Source: Halorubrum trapanicum (GTDB lineage: Archaea; Halobacteriota; Halobacteria; Halobacteriales; Haloferacaceae). From it: a DNA stretch of 64,000 nt. The notes beneath the pieces are model-generated. The model was not told the DNA's origin. It saw nothing but the letters and a program-made list of their open reading frames with translations, and searched no databases. Position numbers and translations under genes: made by a program. How positions within the stretch are numbered: the stretch's first letter is position 1; each line of letters opens with the position of its first letter. The stretch is taken from NCBI RefSeq assembly GCF_002355655.1, contig NZ_AP017569.1:1798001-1862000 (forward strand), in the 5' to 3' direction. Below are positions 33,578-42,750 of the stretch, piece after piece.

Positions 33578-35641
33578 TCAGTCGCTCTCCTCGGTCTCGG
33601 GCAGCGTCCGCCCCGCCCGGTGTTCGGAGATGATCCGGTCGATCCGCTCGGCCTTCTCGTCGCGCCGGCGCTCCTCGGCGCGCTCCTCCCAGTCGTCGAC
33701 GGCGTCAGCGAGTGCCTCCTCGCTCGCGACCGCCAGCTCGTCCACCTCGCGGACCGGCACCGCGTCCGCGGGCACCACCGGAACCCCTCGGTCGAACAGC
33801 ACCGCGTCCGCGACGTCCGAGAGGTTCCCCTCGCCGCGGATCACCGCCCGCGGCTCCGTCTCCGCGAGCCGCTCGGCGGTTCGACGCCCGGCTCCCGACG
33901 CGTCCCGGAGGAACACCACGTCGCCGGCGACGAGCCCGTACGCCTCGTCGGCGGCGTCGAGCGCGTCGAGCGTGAACTGCTCGACGACCTTCACGCTCAC
34001 GAGCCCCCGTCCCTCCGCGACGTCGCCGAAGTTCGAGTGGTCGAGCCGCCACAGCTCCTTTAACGTCTCCACCTTCCGTTCGAGATCCTCGACGCGCTCT
34101 TGGGCCTCGTCGCGCTCGCGCTCCAACCGGTCCGTCTCGCGCTCCAGCCGCGAGACCGCCCGCCGCTCGCGCGCCTCGATGCGCTCCTCGCGTTTCGCCT
34201 CCTCCAGCTCCGACTCCAGCTCCGCGATCCGATCGTCGCGCTCGTCGAGGTCCTCCTCCAGCGACTCGGCGTGCGACTCCAGCCGGTCGACGCGCTCGCG
34301 GAGCCGGCGGATCGTCTCCTCCTCCTCGGTGCGCTCGGGCTCGGTGGGGTCCGCCTCGTCGCCGTCGCCGTCGCCGCTCCCGCCACCGCCGCTCCCGTCG
34401 TCCTCGCTCAGGTCGTCGATGACGGCCTCGACCGACGAACCGCCCGCGACGACGCCGGCGATCACCGCCCCGCGGTCGAGCCGCGGCGGGGTCTTCGCCG
34501 CGATCCGCTCGAACTGGTCCTCGTGGTCGTCGTAGGCGTACAGCGCGGCCGCGAGCGCGTCGCGCTCGTGGTCGTTGTCGTAGCTCGCCTCGCGGGTGCG
34601 GTGGAGCTTCTCGTCGACCGGGAGGTCGGTGGTGGGGCGCCAGCCGGCGGCGTCGAACGATCGCCGGAACTTCTCGACGGTCTCCGGCATCGGCTCGACG
34701 TCGGCCGCGACGATGATCGGTCGGCCCTGCTCGACGATCCACTCGGTCACCGCGGCGGTGTCGCCGGTCCGCGAGGAGTAGAGGGCGTGGACGGTGCCGT
34801 CGAGCCCGACGACCGCGGCCGCGGTGGTGGTGCCGGGATCGATCCCGACGATGACGCGGTCGCGCCGCTTCACGAGGGGCTCGTACTCGATGCCGTCGCG
34901 GCGCTCGCGCTCGACCTCGACGCGCACGTCGCCGGCCCGCGAGTCCGAGACCGGAATGTCCTCGGGGCGCGCCTCGACGGTGAACGTCGCGTTCGCGTAG
35001 CCGCCGTACTTCTCGGTCACGTCCCGCTCGAACGAGAGGTTCGCCTCCTGTAGCTTCGACTGGACCTGCCGCGTCCGCTTCTTCACGTTGCCGTGGATGC
35101 GCCGGGTGTAGCGGTCCTGGCTCCACCCGCCTTTGCCCGTCGAGCGCCCGCGAGACACCTTCACCCGCGTCTCGTCGGTGAACGCGGTCACCTCGTGGCC
35201 GACGTTGGCCGCGGCGAGCCGCGCCGACGCTTCCGCCTCCTTCATCGGTTCCTTCCCGTAGGGGATCCCGTGCCGGGAGGCGACCCGCGAGAGCGGCTCC
35301 GGGCGCTCCGCGCCGGTCACCTGGACGAGCCTGGTGCCGTCCGGGAGCGACCGGAGGAAGTTGACGAGCTCTCCCTTGTCCGCCGCCAGCTCGTAGGCGT
35401 TGTCCGTGGCGACGTAGAGCGGTTCGCGGTCGTCGATCAGGCGGCAGAGCTTTCGGAAGGAGACCACGTCGCGGGTGACCCGGGCCATCGGGCCCTCGGC
35501 GTCGGGCGCGTCCGGGTCGTCCTCGTCGACGGGATCGAGGATAACGAGCGCGTAGGAGGGGCTGTCGCCGCGGACGTCGCCGCTGTGGACGTCGACGCCG
35601 AACACCGGCCGGTCGCGGGCGCGGATGGTCCGGGTTGTCAC
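33578..35641 (-). CDS. DUF460 protein: RNase-H-like folds with a coiled coil
   Basis: This protein has about 687 residues, with GTG at 35641 as the start. An ATG at 35677 would read through the TATA box GTATATAC. Segments: N-terminal RNase-H-like region (RPVFGVDVHSGDVRGDSPSY with acidic residues), RNA-binding-like middle, and a second RNase-H-like core IVGIDPGTTTAAAVVGLDG. A coiled coil runs from about 425 to 545 (RLRERVDRLESHAESLEEDL, LERETDRLERERDEAQERVE). A C-terminal Rossmann-like end follows. The family is archaeal; nuclease activity is suggested by fold but not shown here. Confidence 0.85.
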   Translation of the reverse strand: MTTRTIRARDRPVFGVDVHSGDVRGDSPSYALVILDPVDEDDPDAPDAEGPMARVTRDVVSFRKLCRLIDDREPLYVATDNAYELAADKGELVNFLRSLPDGTRLVQVTGAERPEPLSRVASRHGIPYGKEPMKEAEASARLAAANVGHEVTAFTDETRVKVSRGRSTGKGGWSQDRYTRRIHGNVKKRTRQVQSKLQEANLSFERDVTEKYGGYANATFTVEARPEDIPVSDSRAGDVRVEVERERRDGIEYEPLVKRRDRVIVGIDPGTTTAAAVVGLDGTVHALYSSRTGDTAAVTEWIVEQGRPIIVAADVEPMPETVEKFRRSFDAAGWRPTTDLPVDEKLHRTREASYDNDHERDALAAALYAYDDHEDQFERIAAKTPPRLDRGAVIAGVVAGGSSVEAVIDDLSEDDGSGGGGSGDGDGDEADPTEPERTEEEETIRRLRERVDRLESHAESLEEDLDERDDRIAELESELEEAKREERIEARERRAVSRLERETDRLERERDEAQERVEDLERKVETLKELWRLDHSNFGDVAEGRGLVSVKVVEQFTLDALDAADEAYGLVAGDVVFLRDASGAGRRTAERLAETEPRAVIRGEGNLSDVADAVLFDRGVPVVPADAVPVREVDELAVASEEALADAVDDWEERAEERRRDEKAERIDRIISEHRAGRTLPETEESD

Positions 35642-35664
35642 GGGCCGAGGTAGGTCGTTGCCGC

Positions 35665-35672
35665 GTATATAC
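35665..35672 (-). promoter_or_regulatory. TATA box of the DUF460 gene
   Basis: Minus-strand GTATATAC lies 24-31 bases before the GTG at 35641. This is the spacing expected for a leaderless mRNA and the main reason to prefer that start. Confidence 0.6.
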
Positions 35673-35717
35673 CCCACGCCGGGGGAGACGACCGCTCGGC
35701 GCCGAGCCGCCGAGTCC

Positions 35718-36902
35718 TCAGAGGATTCGCGGCTCGTCGCCCGCCCCCTGCTGCCGCCCGCTGATGATCCCGGGCGTGCCGCCGGTCTGGATGATGTTGA
35801 ACGCGGTCATCAGGTCCGACCGGGAGATGAGGCCGACGAGCTCGCCGTCGGCGTCGACCACGGGGAGCCGCCCGACGCCGTGCTCCTGCATCGTCTGGAG
35901 CGCGGTCAGGGCGTCGGCGTTCGGGTCGGCGGCGACGATGTCCGTCGCCATCACGTCGTCGACGCGGTAGGCGTCGCGCTCGACCTCGCGGACCGAGCGG
36001 GCGTCCTCTAAGGTGACCATCCCGACGAGCTCGCCGCCGTCGAGGACGGGGTAGCCCGTGTGGCGCTCCTCGAACATCCGGCCCATCAGGTCGGCGACGG
36101 AGGTGTCCTCCGACACCGTGTGGAGGTCCCCGCGAGGCGTCATGATGTCGGTGACGGTGACGCCCTCGAAGGCGGCCTTCAGGGTCGTCTGCTGCGCCTC
36201 GCCCGAGGCGGCGATGTAGACGAAGAAGGCGAGGACGATGAGCAGCAGCTGGAACGTGAACAGGCCGATAATCCCCATCAGGAACGCGAACACCTTCCCG
36301 ACGGCGGCGGCTCGCTGGGTCGCCTGCGCGTGCGGCTGGTTCCGCGCGAGCAGCGCCCGGAGGACTCGGCCGCCGTCCATCGGGAACGCAGGGAGCATGT
36401 TGAAGCCGGCGAGGACGACGTTCAGCAGCGCGAGGTAGCCGAACACGAAGCGGAGGGCGTCGGAGCCGCCAGCGCCGACGAGGACGACCCCGTAGCAGGC
36501 GACCCCGACCGCGACGCTGACGAGCGGGCCGGCGATCGCGATCCAGAACTCGTGTTTCCAGTCCTCGGGGAACTCCTTGAAGCTGGCCAGCCCGCCGAGC
36601 AGCCACAGGGTGATCGACTCGATCTCGTACCCGTAGCGCATCGCGACCAGCGAGTGCCCGAACTCGTGGAGCAACACGCCGACGAACAGCCCCACCGCGG
36701 CCGCCAGCCCGAGCAGCCACGGGGTGTTCCCGGCCGCGACCGCGCCCGCGTCGATCCCGAGTCCGGCGACCTCGTTCATCACCTCGGCGATCTCTCCCAC
36801 CTGCCCGCCGATGAGGTACGCGAACAGCGGTAAGACGATCAGAAAGGTCCAGTTGAGCCGGATGGGGATGCCGAACGCGCTCCCGACCTTGATTCCACGC
36901 AT
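35718..36902 (-). CDS. Site-2-type membrane metalloprotease (M50) with CBS pair
   Basis: This 394-residue protein from the ATG at 36902 (MRGIKVGSAFGIPIRLNW) has five to six membrane segments. The zinc site is HEFGHS in VLLHEFGHSLVAMRYGYE, and the second motif is NMLPAFPMDGGRVLRALLA with the Asp ligand. Two CBS domains (about 265-385, VTVTDIMTPRGDLHTVSEDT, VDDVMATDIVAADPNADA) probably sense an adenine nucleotide and control the protease. Such proteases cut transmembrane substrates within the membrane. It is divergent from the cupin gene across a 55-bp spacer with one central TATA. Confidence 0.93.
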   Translation of the reverse strand: MRGIKVGSAFGIPIRLNWTFLIVLPLFAYLIGGQVGEIAEVMNEVAGLGIDAGAVAAGNTPWLLGLAAAVGLFVGVLLHEFGHSLVAMRYGYEIESITLWLLGGLASFKEFPEDWKHEFWIAIAGPLVSVAVGVACYGVVLVGAGGSDALRFVFGYLALLNVVLAGFNMLPAFPMDGGRVLRALLARNQPHAQATQRAAAVGKVFAFLMGIIGLFTFQLLLIVLAFFVYIAASGEAQQTTLKAAFEGVTVTDIMTPRGDLHTVSEDTSVADLMGRMFEERHTGYPVLDGGELVGMVTLEDARSVREVERDAYRVDDVMATDIVAADPNADALTALQTMQEHGVGRLPVVDADGELVGLISRSDLMTAFNIIQTGGTPGIISGRQQGAGDEPRIL

Positions 36903-36926
36903 ACCACGGCGTTCGGTCGGTGATCG

Positions 36927-36934
36927 GTTAAATA
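36927..36934. promoter_or_regulatory. Single TATA element centred between two divergent genes
   Basis: TTAAATAC on the plus strand reads GTATTTAA on the minus strand. It lies about 24 bases from the cupin ATG (36958) and about 25 bases from the protease ATG (36902). It could serve either or both directions as a bidirectional core promoter. Confidence 0.5.
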
Positions 36935-36957
36935 CACGGCTCCCCTCAGTGTCGGCC

Positions 36958-37338
36958 ATGACCGACGCACGCGGTTCCGGTCCGGTCGTGAAGCGCGGCG
37001 AAGACGTCGACTACGAGCCCGTCGACGCCGCCGAGGGGCTCTCGAAGGGCGTCCTCCTCGACGAGTCCGACGGCGCCCCGACCTTCGCGATGCGCCGGTT
37101 CGAGCTCGCGCCGGGCGCCGCGGTCCCCCGCCATACCAACGCGGTCGAACACGAGCAGTACGTCCTCGCCGGCGAGTACGTCGTCGGGATCGGCGACGAG
37201 GAGCGTCGGGTGTCTCCCGGCGACGCGCTCCTCATCCCCGCGGGCGTCGAACACTGGTACCGCAACGAGGGCGACGAGCCCGGCGCGTTCATCTGCGCGG
37301 TGCCGAACGGCGACGACACCATCGAGCTCGTCGAGTAG
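36958..37338 (+). CDS. Small cupin-domain protein
   Basis: This 126-residue single cupin from the ATG at 36958 has motif 1 PRHTNAVEHEQYVLAGEYVV and motif 2 PGDALLIPAGVEHWYRNEG. The metal ligands His, His, Glu and His are plausible. Such stand-alone cupins bind a metal and act as isomerases, dioxygenases or sensors; the substrate is unknown. No operon partner: it converges on the aspartoacylase-like gene. Confidence 0.88.
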   Translation: MTDARGSGPVVKRGEDVDYEPVDAAEGLSKGVLLDESDGAPTFAMRRFELAPGAAVPRHTNAVEHEQYVLAGEYVVGIGDEERRVSPGDALLIPAGVEHWYRNEGDEPGAFICAVPNGDDTIELVE

Positions 37339-37388
37339 GAAGCCGAGGCCGACCGCGCTCGCCGGGGTCGGAGCGGGAGGCGCGCCGG

Positions 37389-38192
37389 CTACTCCAGCGT
37401 CCCGACGCGGTCGGCGACGTAGCCGAACTGGTCGCGGTAGCCGTTCGGCGACAGCAGCACGGGGTAGAACGCCTCGTCGGCCAGCAGCGGCTCGCCGTCG
37501 GCGGCCGCGAACCGCTCGCCGGCCTCGACGCGCTCGAAGTTGCGCGCGAACACCTCGTAGGTGTCTGCCGCGGGCTTCGGGATCCGCTCGCGGAGCCGGA
37601 ACACCGGGACGTCCTCGCGGCCGCCGACGTCGAGTACGTCGTCGGCGCCGGGCGCGGAGACGGCCCCGGTCGCGGCGAGGAACGCGCGGGCGAGCCAGTA
37701 GGCGTTGTCGGCGGCGGCGTCGGAGCCCTGGAGCCCCGCCTCCACTTCGAGCGTGTGCGGGTGTTCGATGAGCCGGCCCTCGGTGAACGCGTCCGTCTGG
37801 ATCACGGCGTCGACGGGGAGGTGCGGCGCGACGGCGCGCGTCACCTCGTCCATCGAGTCGATGACGGCGAACGGCTCGGCGTACGACTGCGTCGAGTGGA
37901 TCGCGAGGGTCGTACACCCCTCCAGCGCGTCGACGAGCTCGGCCGCGAGCCGCACCTCGTGGGCCGCCGCGTCGCGGTTGCCCGGGAACACCCGATTCAG
38001 GTCGGCGTCGAGGTACCGCTCGCCGGCCGCGAGCGCCTCCTCGTTGGCGACGATCAGCCGCACCGGGCGCTCGGGGGCGAGGTCGGCGTCGAGCAGGCGC
38101 TCGACGGCGCGGGCGCCGCAGGGCTCGTCGCCGTGAATGGCGCCGACCACGGCGACCTCGGGCTCCCCGTCGCCCAGATCGTAAACTTCCAT
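37389..38192 (-). CDS. Succinylglutamate desuccinylase/aspartoacylase family carboxypeptidase
   Basis: This 267-residue protein from the ATG at 38192 (MEVYDLGDGEPEVAVVGAIH) has zinc ligands in AIHGDEPCG (His, Glu) and the later His in TLAIHSTQS. DLNRVFPG carries the substrate-binding Asn-Arg, and a catalytic Glu is likely in HTLEVEAGLQGSD. This is the M14-like deacylase family that removes acyl groups from N-acyl amino acids or related amides; the substrate is unknown. A TATA-like ACTTATCC lies about 20 bp upstream. It is followed at a distance by no same-strand partner. Confidence 0.9.
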   Translation of the reverse strand: MEVYDLGDGEPEVAVVGAIHGDEPCGARAVERLLDADLAPERPVRLIVANEEALAAGERYLDADLNRVFPGNRDAAAHEVRLAAELVDALEGCTTLAIHSTQSYAEPFAVIDSMDEVTRAVAPHLPVDAVIQTDAFTEGRLIEHPHTLEVEAGLQGSDAAADNAYWLARAFLAATGAVSAPGADDVLDVGGREDVPVFRLRERIPKPAADTYEVFARNFERVEAGERFAAADGEPLLADEAFYPVLLSPNGYRDQFGYVADRVGTLE

Positions 38193-38275
38193 ACGACTTC
38201 CAGGCGGGCGGCGGATAAGTGGCGTTCGGATCCGCGACGCCCCGGAGGCGACCCCGCCGCCCGCACCGAGGGATC

Positions 38276-38842
38276 TCAGTGCCCCTCGTCCACCCGCTCC
38301 GCGTACTCGTAGTCCGCGGGGTAGGCGGGGGGCCGCGCGTCGTCGAGGGCGATCCGCCAGCCGTCGACCGCGCTCGGATCGTCGAGCGCGGCGCGGAGGG
38401 TCTCCCGGACGTCGTCGACGTCGACGCCGTAGAAGTCGCCGGGGACGCCGTCGAGGTACTGGAGCGCGGTCTCGAACAGCGACCGCATCCCGGCGTCGTT
38501 CTCGAAGTCGACGCGCTTGTACGCGCCGGCCGCGACCTGGACCATCCCGTGGAGGAAGGCGCTCTCGACCGTGCCGCTGCCGTAGTTGTACCACTCGCTC
38601 TCGAAGCAGTCGTGGCTCTCGTGGTAGGCGCCGTCGTTGAACAGCCGCACGCCGTGTTCGGTCGCGCGCCGCAGCGTCGCGTGCTCCCAGTAGCCGCCGA
38701 CTGCGTGCGCGTCGGGCGGCCCGCCCGACGACTCGTCCTCGTCGCCCGCCCCGGACTCGTCGGGGCCGGCGTCGCCCGCGTGCCACCCGGTCGGGTTCCC
38801 GAGCGGCGGGGCGACGCCCGGGTCGCGGGTGTGGTCGTCCAT
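38276..38842 (-). CDS. DUF309-domain protein
   Basis: This protein has about 188 residues, starting at MDDHTRD (38842) or five residues earlier at 38857. The core has the DUF309 pattern: [46 protein letters not shown]. This is an all-helical domain of unknown function with conserved His and Glu residues near ESHDCFE. The first 55 residues are Gly/Asp-rich and disordered. Confidence 0.85.
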   Translation of the reverse strand: MDDHTRDPGVAPPLGNPTGWHAGDAGPDESGAGDEDESSGGPPDAHAVGGYWEHATLRRATEHGVRLFNDGAYHESHDCFESEWYNYGSGTVESAFLHGMVQVAAGAYKRVDFENDAGMRSLFETALQYLDGVPGDFYGVDVDDVRETLRAALDDPSAVDGWRIALDDARPPAYPADYEYAERVDEGH

Positions 38843-38953
38843 GTGCGGGCCGTTCACGCGGGAGCGACCTAACCGTTTCGCGGGAGCGGGGGACGAACCG
38901 GCTCGGGACCGGATCGAACCCTTCTTTCCCCCGGTCGCGCTCGGGGAGAACGA

Positions 38954-39835
38954 ATGGACGCCGGACTCCTCGCCGCGCTCGGCGCCGCCGTCGTCTGGGG
39001 GGCGTACCTCTTCGTCCTGAAGCGCGCCTTCGCCGACTATCCCCCCGCCGCGCTGACGGTGGCGATAAACGCCGCGGCGCTCGGGTGGTTCCTCGCTGCG
39101 ACCGGGCTCACGGTCGGCTTCGGCGACGCCGCGGCCGGGCTGGCCGGGCTCGTCGTCCCGCGGCGGTTCGCCGTCGTCGCCGTCACGAGCCTCGCGACGG
39201 CCGCGGCGTTCGTGCTCTTCCTGCGCGCCATCGAGAACGGGGCGGTGTCGTACGTCGCGCCGATCAACAAGGTCGTCCCGATGTTCGTCCTCCCGCTGGA
39301 GGTCGGGCTGCTCGGGCAGGTGTTAGCGCCGATCCAGGTCGCCGGCGTCGTCGTCACCACGCTCGCCGTGTACGTCGCGAACTACGAGCCGGGCAGCTTC
39401 TTCGCGCCGCTCGCGCGGGCCGCCCGATCGCGACCCGCGCAGCTGGCGCTCGCGAGCGCGGCCTGCTACGCGGTCGCCGACGTGGGCAAGCGGGTCGCGC
39501 TTCAGGAGCTCGCGATTCCCGGCACGCTCTGGGTGCCGCTGCTGCTCGCGGGCGTCGCGGTCGTGCTGCTCCCCGCGGCGGTCCGGAGTCCGATCGAGGC
39601 GAGCCGCGACGACGTCCCGAAGTTCCTCGCGGCCGGCGCGCTCGTCGCGCTGGGCGAGCACCTGACGACGGTCGCGTTCGCGGCGCTGCCCGCGAGCGTC
39701 GCCTCCCCGGTGATCAACACGCAGGCGATCGTCGCGGTCGTCCTCGGGGGCGTGCTGCTCGGCGAGCGCCACTTCCGGCTCCGGCTCGTCGCGGCCGTCC
39801 TCGCGGTCGTCGGCGTCGCGATGATCGCGGGCTGA
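38954..39835 (+). CDS. EamA/DMT-family membrane transporter
   Basis: This 293-residue protein has ten predicted membrane segments in two EamA repeats. The first begins [20 protein letters not shown] and the second near [17 protein letters not shown]. Typical family features are [20 protein letters not shown] and [21 protein letters not shown]. It moves an unknown small metabolite. It is unrelated in detail to the DMT transporter at 295-1185. It ends just before a 17-bp minisatellite. Confidence 0.9.
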   Translation: MDAGLLAALGAAVVWGAYLFVLKRAFADYPPAALTVAINAAALGWFLAATGLTVGFGDAAAGLAGLVVPRRFAVVAVTSLATAAAFVLFLRAIENGAVSYVAPINKVVPMFVLPLEVGLLGQVLAPIQVAGVVVTTLAVYVANYEPGSFFAPLARAARSRPAQLALASAACYAVADVGKRVALQELAIPGTLWVPLLLAGVAVVLLPAAVRSPIEASRDDVPKFLAAGALVALGEHLTTVAFAALPASVASPVINTQAIVAVVLGGVLLGERHFRLRLVAAVLAVVGVAMIAG

Positions 39836-39854
39836 GGCGGCGCGTGGGGCGGAC

Positions 39855-39956
39855 GGCGCGTGAGGGGAGACGGCGCATGAGGGGAGACCGCACGTGAGGG
39901 GAGACGGTGCGTGAGACGAGGCGGCGCGCGAGACGAGGCGGTGCGCGGGACGAGCC
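39855..39956 (+). repeat. 17-bp minisatellite, six units
   Basis: Six head-to-tail 17-bp units begin GGCGCGTGAGGGGAGAC. Units 1-3 are nearly identical; units 4-6 drift to a GAGACGAGGC form. It fills much of the spacer between the EamA gene and the sensor kinase. It has no spacer-repeat structure and is not CRISPR. Confidence 0.9.
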
Positions 39957-40026
39957 GCCCCCCGCCTCCCCCGTCACGTCTGCCGCTACCCGAGAGACAC
40001 TTGACCGTTCGGCCCGTACCATTCGT

Positions 40027-41085
40027 ATGAACTCCTCGCCGGAGTCAAGCGCGATCGACCACGCCGAGTCGATCGTGAACGCCCTCGGCGACGGCGCGTA
40101 CGTCCTCGACGCCGACCGGAACCGCGTGTTCGTCAACGACCGGCTCCGCGAGGTGACCGGCTTCGACGAGGACGTGCTCCACGCGAAACACCCCGAGCGA
40201 CTCGTCGAGGAGGGGTACTGGAGCGAGGAGGCGGGAGACCGCCACCGGGCGGCCGTCGAGCGCGTCCTCGCAGGCGAGGCCGACGACGAGCGCGTCCAGC
40301 TCACGACGACGCTCGCGGACGGCGGCGAGGTGACCACCGAGACCCGGCTGACGCCGATCGAGCGCGACGGCGCGGTCGTCGGCGCGGTCGGCGTCATCCG
40401 CGACGTCACGGACCGCGTCGAGCGCGAACGCGAGCTGGAGCGGCTCAACGAGCGGCTCGAACGGCTCGCCGGCTTCCTCTCGCACGACCTCCGGAATCCC
40501 CTGTCGGTCGTCAGCGGCTACGTCGACCTCGCCCGCGAGACGGGCGACACCGAGCGGCTGGCGGCCGCCGAGGAGGCGCTCGACCGGATCGAGGCGATGA
40601 TCGACGAGGCGCTGGTGATGGCCCGCGACCCGGACGCCGTCGAGACCGCGGACGCCGCGGTCGACCTCGCGGAGCTCGCCGCCGACTGCTTGGAGTCGGG
40701 CGACTTCGGCGACTGCCCGGCCGGCGCCGACCTCGTCGTCGAGGACCCCGGGCCGGTAACCGGCGATCCGACCCTCCTCCGGCGCGCCGTCGGGAACCTC
40801 ATCGGCAACGCCTTCGACCACGGCGGCGACGAGCCCACGGTCCGGGTCGGCGTCGACGACCGCGGGGTGTACGTGGCCGACGACGGTCCGGGGCTTCCGA
40901 ACGACGAGCAGGCGCGCGCGGAACTGACCGACTTCGGCGTCTCTCACGGCGGCGGCACCGGGATCGGGCTCGCCATCGTCGAGCGCGTCGCGGCCGCGCA
41001 CGACTGGACGCTCGAGATCGGCGAGTCGGCCGAGGGCGGGTTCCGGGCGACGCTGGTCGGTGCCGGGCGGACCGAGACGCGGTAG
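40027..41085 (+). CDS. PAS-domain sensor histidine kinase
   Basis: This 352-residue soluble kinase from the ATG at 40027 has a PAS domain at about 8-125 (GDGAYVLDADRNRVFVNDRL). A HisKA dimerisation helix carries phospho-His153 in GFLSHDLRNPLSVVSGY. The ATPase domain has the N box NLIGNAFDHGG, G1 VADDGPGLPN and G2 GTGIGLAIVERVAAAH. There is no membrane segment, so it senses a cytoplasmic or redox signal. No response regulator is adjacent; the only nearby receiver-type sequence is the relic at 1.4 kb. The upstream extension is repeat DNA and is excluded. Confidence 0.93.
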   Translation: MNSSPESSAIDHAESIVNALGDGAYVLDADRNRVFVNDRLREVTGFDEDVLHAKHPERLVEEGYWSEEAGDRHRAAVERVLAGEADDERVQLTTTLADGGEVTTETRLTPIERDGAVVGAVGVIRDVTDRVERERELERLNERLERLAGFLSHDLRNPLSVVSGYVDLARETGDTERLAAAEEALDRIEAMIDEALVMARDPDAVETADAAVDLAELAADCLESGDFGDCPAGADLVVEDPGPVTGDPTLLRRAVGNLIGNAFDHGGDEPTVRVGVDDRGVYVADDGPGLPNDEQARAELTDFGVSHGGGTGIGLAIVERVAAAHDWTLEIGESAEGGFRATLVGAGRTETR

Positions 41086-41180
41086 CGACCTCTCTGTGCG
41101 GACGAACCGCGACGGATCGGCACCGGCGTCGAGTTTCATACTACTGATGAGAATCATATATAAAATTACATTTGTTCAGA

Positions 41181-41190
41181 TTTAATATAT
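41181..41190 (+). promoter_or_regulatory. TATA box of the exported nuclease-fold gene
   Basis: TTTAATATAT lies 23-32 bases before the ATG at 41213. A second AT-rich run (CATATATAAAATTAC, 41155-41169) precedes it. Confidence 0.55.
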
Positions 41191-41212
41191 AGTGCTCAAT
41201 ATTCGGATTCGC

Positions 41213-42508
41213 ATGGCGCATGATACCTCGCGACGAAGCGTACTGAAGGCGATCGGCGCGACGGCGGCGGTGCCGGGGATCGTCGGCACCGCGGCGGGAC
41301 GCGGGAACGCCCCGACGCCGCGGTACGCGGCGTTCAACGTCGTCAACCTCGAAACGCAGCAGGTACAGAATCCGGACAACGCGCAGCCGGCGGCCGCCGC
41401 CCGCGTGATACAGGAGGTCGATCCGGACGTGCTCGTGGTCAACGAGCTCGCGAACAACATTCAGGAGGAGACCGTCGACGACACCGTTCCCACAGAGCAG
41501 ACGAACATCGAGGCGTTCGTCGACAACTACCTCAGCGATCCGCAGGCCCCGCATCTCGAGGGAACCGACTACGAGTACACGCTCCAGCCGGAGAGCAACA
41601 CCGGGCTCCTCCCCGAGGAGGACTACGACTTCAACAAGGACGGCGTCGCGGGCGCGCGGCCGGGCGACGCGTTCGGGTTCGGGTTCTATCCCGGCCAGTA
41701 CGCGTTCGGCATCGCGAGCAAGTTCCCGTTCGACGAGGACGCGATCCGCTCGTTCCAAGAGTTCCTCTGGGCGGACATGCCGGGCAACCTCATTCCCGTC
41801 GCGGGCGACGAAGGGGTCGTGACCGACCCGGGCGAAGACGAGACCGCGATCTACCTGACCGAGGCGGACGAGGAGCTCGACGCCTTTCGGCTCTCCTCGA
41901 AGACGCACATCGACGTGCCGTTCGACGTCGACGGCGAGACCGTCCACGGGCTGTTCTCCCATCCGACGCCGACCGGGTTCGACGGAGTCAATAACTTCAA
42001 CGGCCGCTGGAACCACGACGAGAATCGGTTCTGGGCCGACTACGTCGACGGAGCCGACTACATCTACGACGACTCCGGAACGCACGGCGGCCTCGACGAC
42101 GAGGCCTCCTACGTGCTGATCGGCGACATGAACGCCGGCCCGGGCGACGAGCCCCTCGACCCGGCGACGAAGTACTTCGTCGACAACGACGACTTCAACA
42201 GCCGCAGCCTCCCGACGAGTCCGGGCGGCGCCACGCTGGGGAACCAGTACGCGACGGCGGACTTCGGCGGCGACGGGTCGAAGGTCGACTGGGTCCTCCC
42301 CTCGCCCGACCTCTCGAAGCGCGCCTCGTCGGTCGTGTGGCCGAATCCGAACGCGAACAAGCGCGGGCTCGCGGACGACGTCGCGACCGCCTCGGACCAC
42401 CGCCTCGTGTGGGCGGACATCGCGGTGAAGCCCGGATCCTCTGGAAACGGGGGCGGACGCGGGAAGGGCGGCGGTCGCGGAAAGGGCCGCGGCCGCGGAA
42501 ACCGGTGA
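41213..42508 (+). CDS. Tat-exported endonuclease/exonuclease/phosphatase-family protein
   Basis: This protein has about 431 residues. The ATG at 41213 gives MAHDTSRRSVLKAIGATAAV, a twin-arginine signal with likely cleavage after GTAAG. The mature part has the EEP fold: RYAAFNVVNLETQQ at the first strand, a Glu in VVNELANN, FSHPTPTGFDG, YVLIGDMNAGPG with the catalytic Asp/Asn, and a terminal ATASDHRLVWADI with the Asp-His pair. The tail is Gly/Arg/Lys-rich (GGGRGKGGGRGKGRGRG), perhaps for binding DNA or surface polymers. A secreted nuclease or phosphodiesterase is the best guess. A strong TATA lies upstream. Confidence 0.87.
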   Translation: MAHDTSRRSVLKAIGATAAVPGIVGTAAGRGNAPTPRYAAFNVVNLETQQVQNPDNAQPAAAARVIQEVDPDVLVVNELANNIQEETVDDTVPTEQTNIEAFVDNYLSDPQAPHLEGTDYEYTLQPESNTGLLPEEDYDFNKDGVAGARPGDAFGFGFYPGQYAFGIASKFPFDEDAIRSFQEFLWADMPGNLIPVAGDEGVVTDPGEDETAIYLTEADEELDAFRLSSKTHIDVPFDVDGETVHGLFSHPTPTGFDGVNNFNGRWNHDENRFWADYVDGADYIYDDSGTHGGLDDEASYVLIGDMNAGPGDEPLDPATKYFVDNDDFNSRSLPTSPGGATLGNQYATADFGGDGSKVDWVLPSPDLSKRASSVVWPNPNANKRGLADDVATASDHRLVWADIAVKPGSSGNGGGRGKGGGRGKGRGRGNR

Positions 42509-42543
42509 GTTAAACCACCCGGAGGGCTTGGTGCCGACTGCGT

Positions 42544-42627
42544 GCGAGGGTAGCCAAGCCCGGAAACGGCGGCGGATTCAAGCTCCGCTCCTGTAGAGGT
42601 CCGTGGGTTCAAATCCCTCCCCTCGCA
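42544..42627 (+). tRNA. tRNA-Leu (CAA)
   Basis: The 84-nt gene has acceptor arms GCGAGGG/CCCTCGC, discriminator A, and anticodon stem GCGGA/TCCGC with loop TTCAAGC giving anticodon CAA. It has the long variable arm of class II tRNAs and the T-loop GTGGGTTCAAATCCC. The 3' CCA is not encoded. No intron is seen in the anticodon loop. It reads UUG codons. Confidence 0.96.
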
Positions 42628-42750
42628 TCGCCGGGGTCCACCCCCGTGATGCGGAAGACGCTCTCGGAGCGTTCTTCCCTCGCAAAACTTCTCGACGCGA
42701 CCGCGACTCGGAGAGTGACGGCTCCGTGCGGAACCGTCCGAACACGGCGC

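Noticed and set aside
39855-39956. Possible CRISPR array
   Set aside because: Units are contiguous 17-mers without spacers, and no cas genes occur in the window.
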